This document shows positions 5,539-6,988 of a DNA stretch of 6,988 bases, in pieces. Positions within the stretch are counted from its first letter, which is position 1. Each line of letters opens with the position of its first letter. The notes beneath the pieces were generated by a model, which was not told where the DNA came from, did no database searches, and saw nothing but the letters and a program-made list of their open reading frames with translations. The translations under genes and the position numbers were made by a program. Origin of the DNA: an uncultured Lachnospiraceae bacterium (GTDB taxonomy: Bacteria > Bacillota > Clostridia > Lachnospirales > Lachnospiraceae); assembly GCA_902782965.1 (NCBI GenBank), contig CACZPG010000229.1, positions 1 through 6,988 on the forward strand, given 5' to 3'.

Positions 5539-6988
5539 GTGAATATATTATGGCATTAGATGCCGGTACTACAAGTAATAGAGCGATACTTTTTGATCAT
5601 AATGGTCGTATTGTATCGGTGGCTCAGAGAGAGTTTACACAGTATTATCCTCAACCGGGATGGGTTGAGCATGATGCCAATGAGATATGGTCGACTATGC
5701 TGGGAGTAGCTGTTGAAGCTATGGCGAAGTATGGAGTGAGTGCTGAAGATGTAGCCGGAATAGGTATCACAAATCAGCGTGAAACCACCATAGTGTGGGA
5801 CAAAGAGACAGGAGAACCTGTATATAATGCTATAGTATGGCAGTGCAGAAGAACCTCTGAATATGCTGACAGCCTTAAAGAGAAAGGGCTTCAGGATAAG
5901 ATAAGAGAGAAGACAGGACTTGTAATAGATGCTTATTTCTCGGCTACAAAGCTGAGATGGATACTTGAAAATGTACCGGGAGTAAGAGAACGTGCTGAAA
6001 AGGGAGAACTGCTTTTCGGTACTGTGGATACCTGGCTGGTATGGAAATTGACTCACGGAAGAGTACATGTGACCGATTACTCCAATGCATCAAGAACAAT
6101 GATGTATAACATAAATGAGCTTAAGTGGGATCAGGAAATCCTGGATGAACTCGGTATTCCCTCATCAATGCTTCCGGAGGTTAAGGATAGCAGCTGCGTA
6201 TATGGAATGGCCAGTAAGCACATACTGGGACGCGAGATTCCTATTGCCGGTATAGCGGGAGATCAGCAGGCGGCGCTTTTCGGACAGCAGTGCTGGGAGA
6301 AAGGCAGTGCCAAGAATACCTATGGAACAGGATGCTTTCTTCTGATGAATACCGGAAGTCAGCCGGTATTTTCTGATAACGGATTAGTAACCACCCTTGC
6401 CTGGGGAATAAATGGTAAGGTTGAATATGCTCTAGAGGGTAGTGTATTTATAGCGGGTGCATCAATACAGTGGCTTAGAGATGAAATGAGACTGATAGAC
6501 AGTGCTGAAGATTCCGAGTACATGGCCTGCAAGGTTAATGATACCAATGGCTGTTATGTTGTACCGGCCTTTACGGGACTTGGTGCTCCTTACTGGAATC
6601 AGTACGCAAGAGGAACAATAGTAGGAATTACCAGAGGCGTGAATAAGTATCACATAATCAGAGCAACTCTGGAATCCATTGCATTTGAAACCAGTGATGT
6701 CCTGAGTGCCATGGAGAAGGATTCCGGAATCAGACTCAGTGAGCTGAGAGTAGATGGTGGTGCATCAGCCAATAACTTCCTGATGCAGACACAGGCTGAC
6801 ATAATAGATGCAACCGTAGTAAGACCTAGCTGTCTCGAAAGTACTGCAATGCGAGCTGCATTCCTGGCAGGCCTTGCAGTAGGATACTGGAATTCAAGAG
6901 ATGAACTTAGAAACCTCATCAGTATAGACAGGATATATAAACCTGAGATAGAGGCTGCAGAGCGTGAGAACAGGCTCTCCGGCTGGAA
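5535..6988 (+). CDS. glpK: Glycerol kinase, C-terminal end cut by window
   Basis: 484 codons are visible of an enzyme usually about 500 long; only the last 15-20 are missing. GlpK phosphorylates glycerol with ATP to sn-glycerol-3-phosphate in the cytosol and so traps glycerol entering the cell. FGGY-kinase landmarks are the phosphate loop ALDAGTTSNR (7-16), EHDANEIW, the glycerol-binding NQRETT (Arg82, Glu83), YFSATK, FGTVDTWLVWK, the catalytic AGDQQAALFGQ (Asp243), NTYGTGCFLLMNTG, AFTGLGAPYW and the ATP-site DGGASANNFLMQ. ATG 5535 is preceded by AGAGAGG (5521-5527) at seven bases and overlaps the EAL gene's stop as ATGA, indicating coupling. His229 in KHILGREIPIAG aligns with the HPr-phosphorylated His of Gram-positive GlpK (H230 in B. 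subtilis, from memory). One oddity is that the near-invariant Gly in the TALGAA motif is Arg440 (TAMRAA). The frame is intact throughout. Confidence 0.97.
   Translation, partial: MSEYIMALDAGTTSNRAILFDHNGRIVSVAQREFTQYYPQPGWVEHDANEIWSTMLGVAVEAMAKYGVSAEDVAGIGITNQRETTIVWDKETGEPVYNAIVWQCRRTSEYADSLKEKGLQDKIREKTGLVIDAYFSATKLRWILENVPGVRERAEKGELLFGTVDTWLVWKLTHGRVHVTDYSNASRTMMYNINELKWDQEILDELGIPSSMLPEVKDSSCVYGMASKHILGREIPIAGIAGDQQAALFGQQCWEKGSAKNTYGTGCFLLMNTGSQPVFSDNGLVTTLAWGINGKVEYALEGSVFIAGASIQWLRDEMRLIDSAEDSEYMACKVNDTNGCYVVPAFTGLGAPYWNQYARGTIVGITRGVNKYHIIRATLESIAFETSDVLSAMEKDSGIRLSELRVDGGASANNFLMQTQADIIDATVVRPSCLESTAMRAAFLAGLAVGYWNSRDELRNLISIDRIYKPEIEAAERENRLSGW

Noticed and set aside
5556..6068. 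170-residue open frame on the minus strand
   Set aside because: It lies antisense inside glpK, whose protein is unmistakable; composition is that of a shadow frame with no ribosome site or family motif.

Overview
The window reads like chromosomal DNA of an anaerobic Firmicute, most likely Lachnospiraceae (Butyrivibrio, Pseudobutyrivibrio or Roseburia type). The basis is moderate-to-low GC with AT-rich gaps, strong GGAGG-type ribosome binding sites, sigma-A promoters with extended -10 elements, and the flavour of the proteins: a GlpK with the DAGTTSNR start, a long-type PurC, and a membrane EAL protein with a degenerate GGDEF-like middle. This is inference from protein style, since no rRNA or other marker is present. 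No mobile element, CRISPR array, tRNA or rRNA was found.

Layout. Positions 1-444 hold the last 147 codons of a zinc/cadmium/lead-type P-type ATPase. A clear sigma-A promoter (528-556) then drives purE (619-1107). purE converges on purC (minus strand, 1315-2187), and the two share a near-perfect bidirectional terminator (1185-1237). The two purine genes catalyse adjacent steps, so they form a split, convergent pair rather than an operon. purC has its own extended -10 promoter at 2218-2226.

From 2391 to 5538 and on to the right edge, everything is on the plus strand. First comes a 371-residue protein (2391-3506) with a charged coiled-coil N-terminal half and a C-terminal half that resembles a CbxX/CfxQ (SpoVK-like) AAA+ domain stripped of its ATPase residues. 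It may be preceded by a 12-codon mini-ORF whose stop overlaps its start. A hairpin terminator (3515-3553) follows. Then comes a 7-TM protein with a degenerate GGDEF-like domain and a catalytically complete EAL domain (3619-5538), predicted to degrade cyclic-di-GMP. Its stop codon overlaps the ATG of glpK (5535 to the edge, ATGA), so a second-messenger enzyme and glycerol kinase are probably co-transcribed and translationally coupled.

The parts most worth a second look are the inactivated AAA+-like protein, the EAL-glpK coupling, and two residue changes at normally conserved positions (PurE Ala68 and GlpK Arg440). The rest is ordinary housekeeping.
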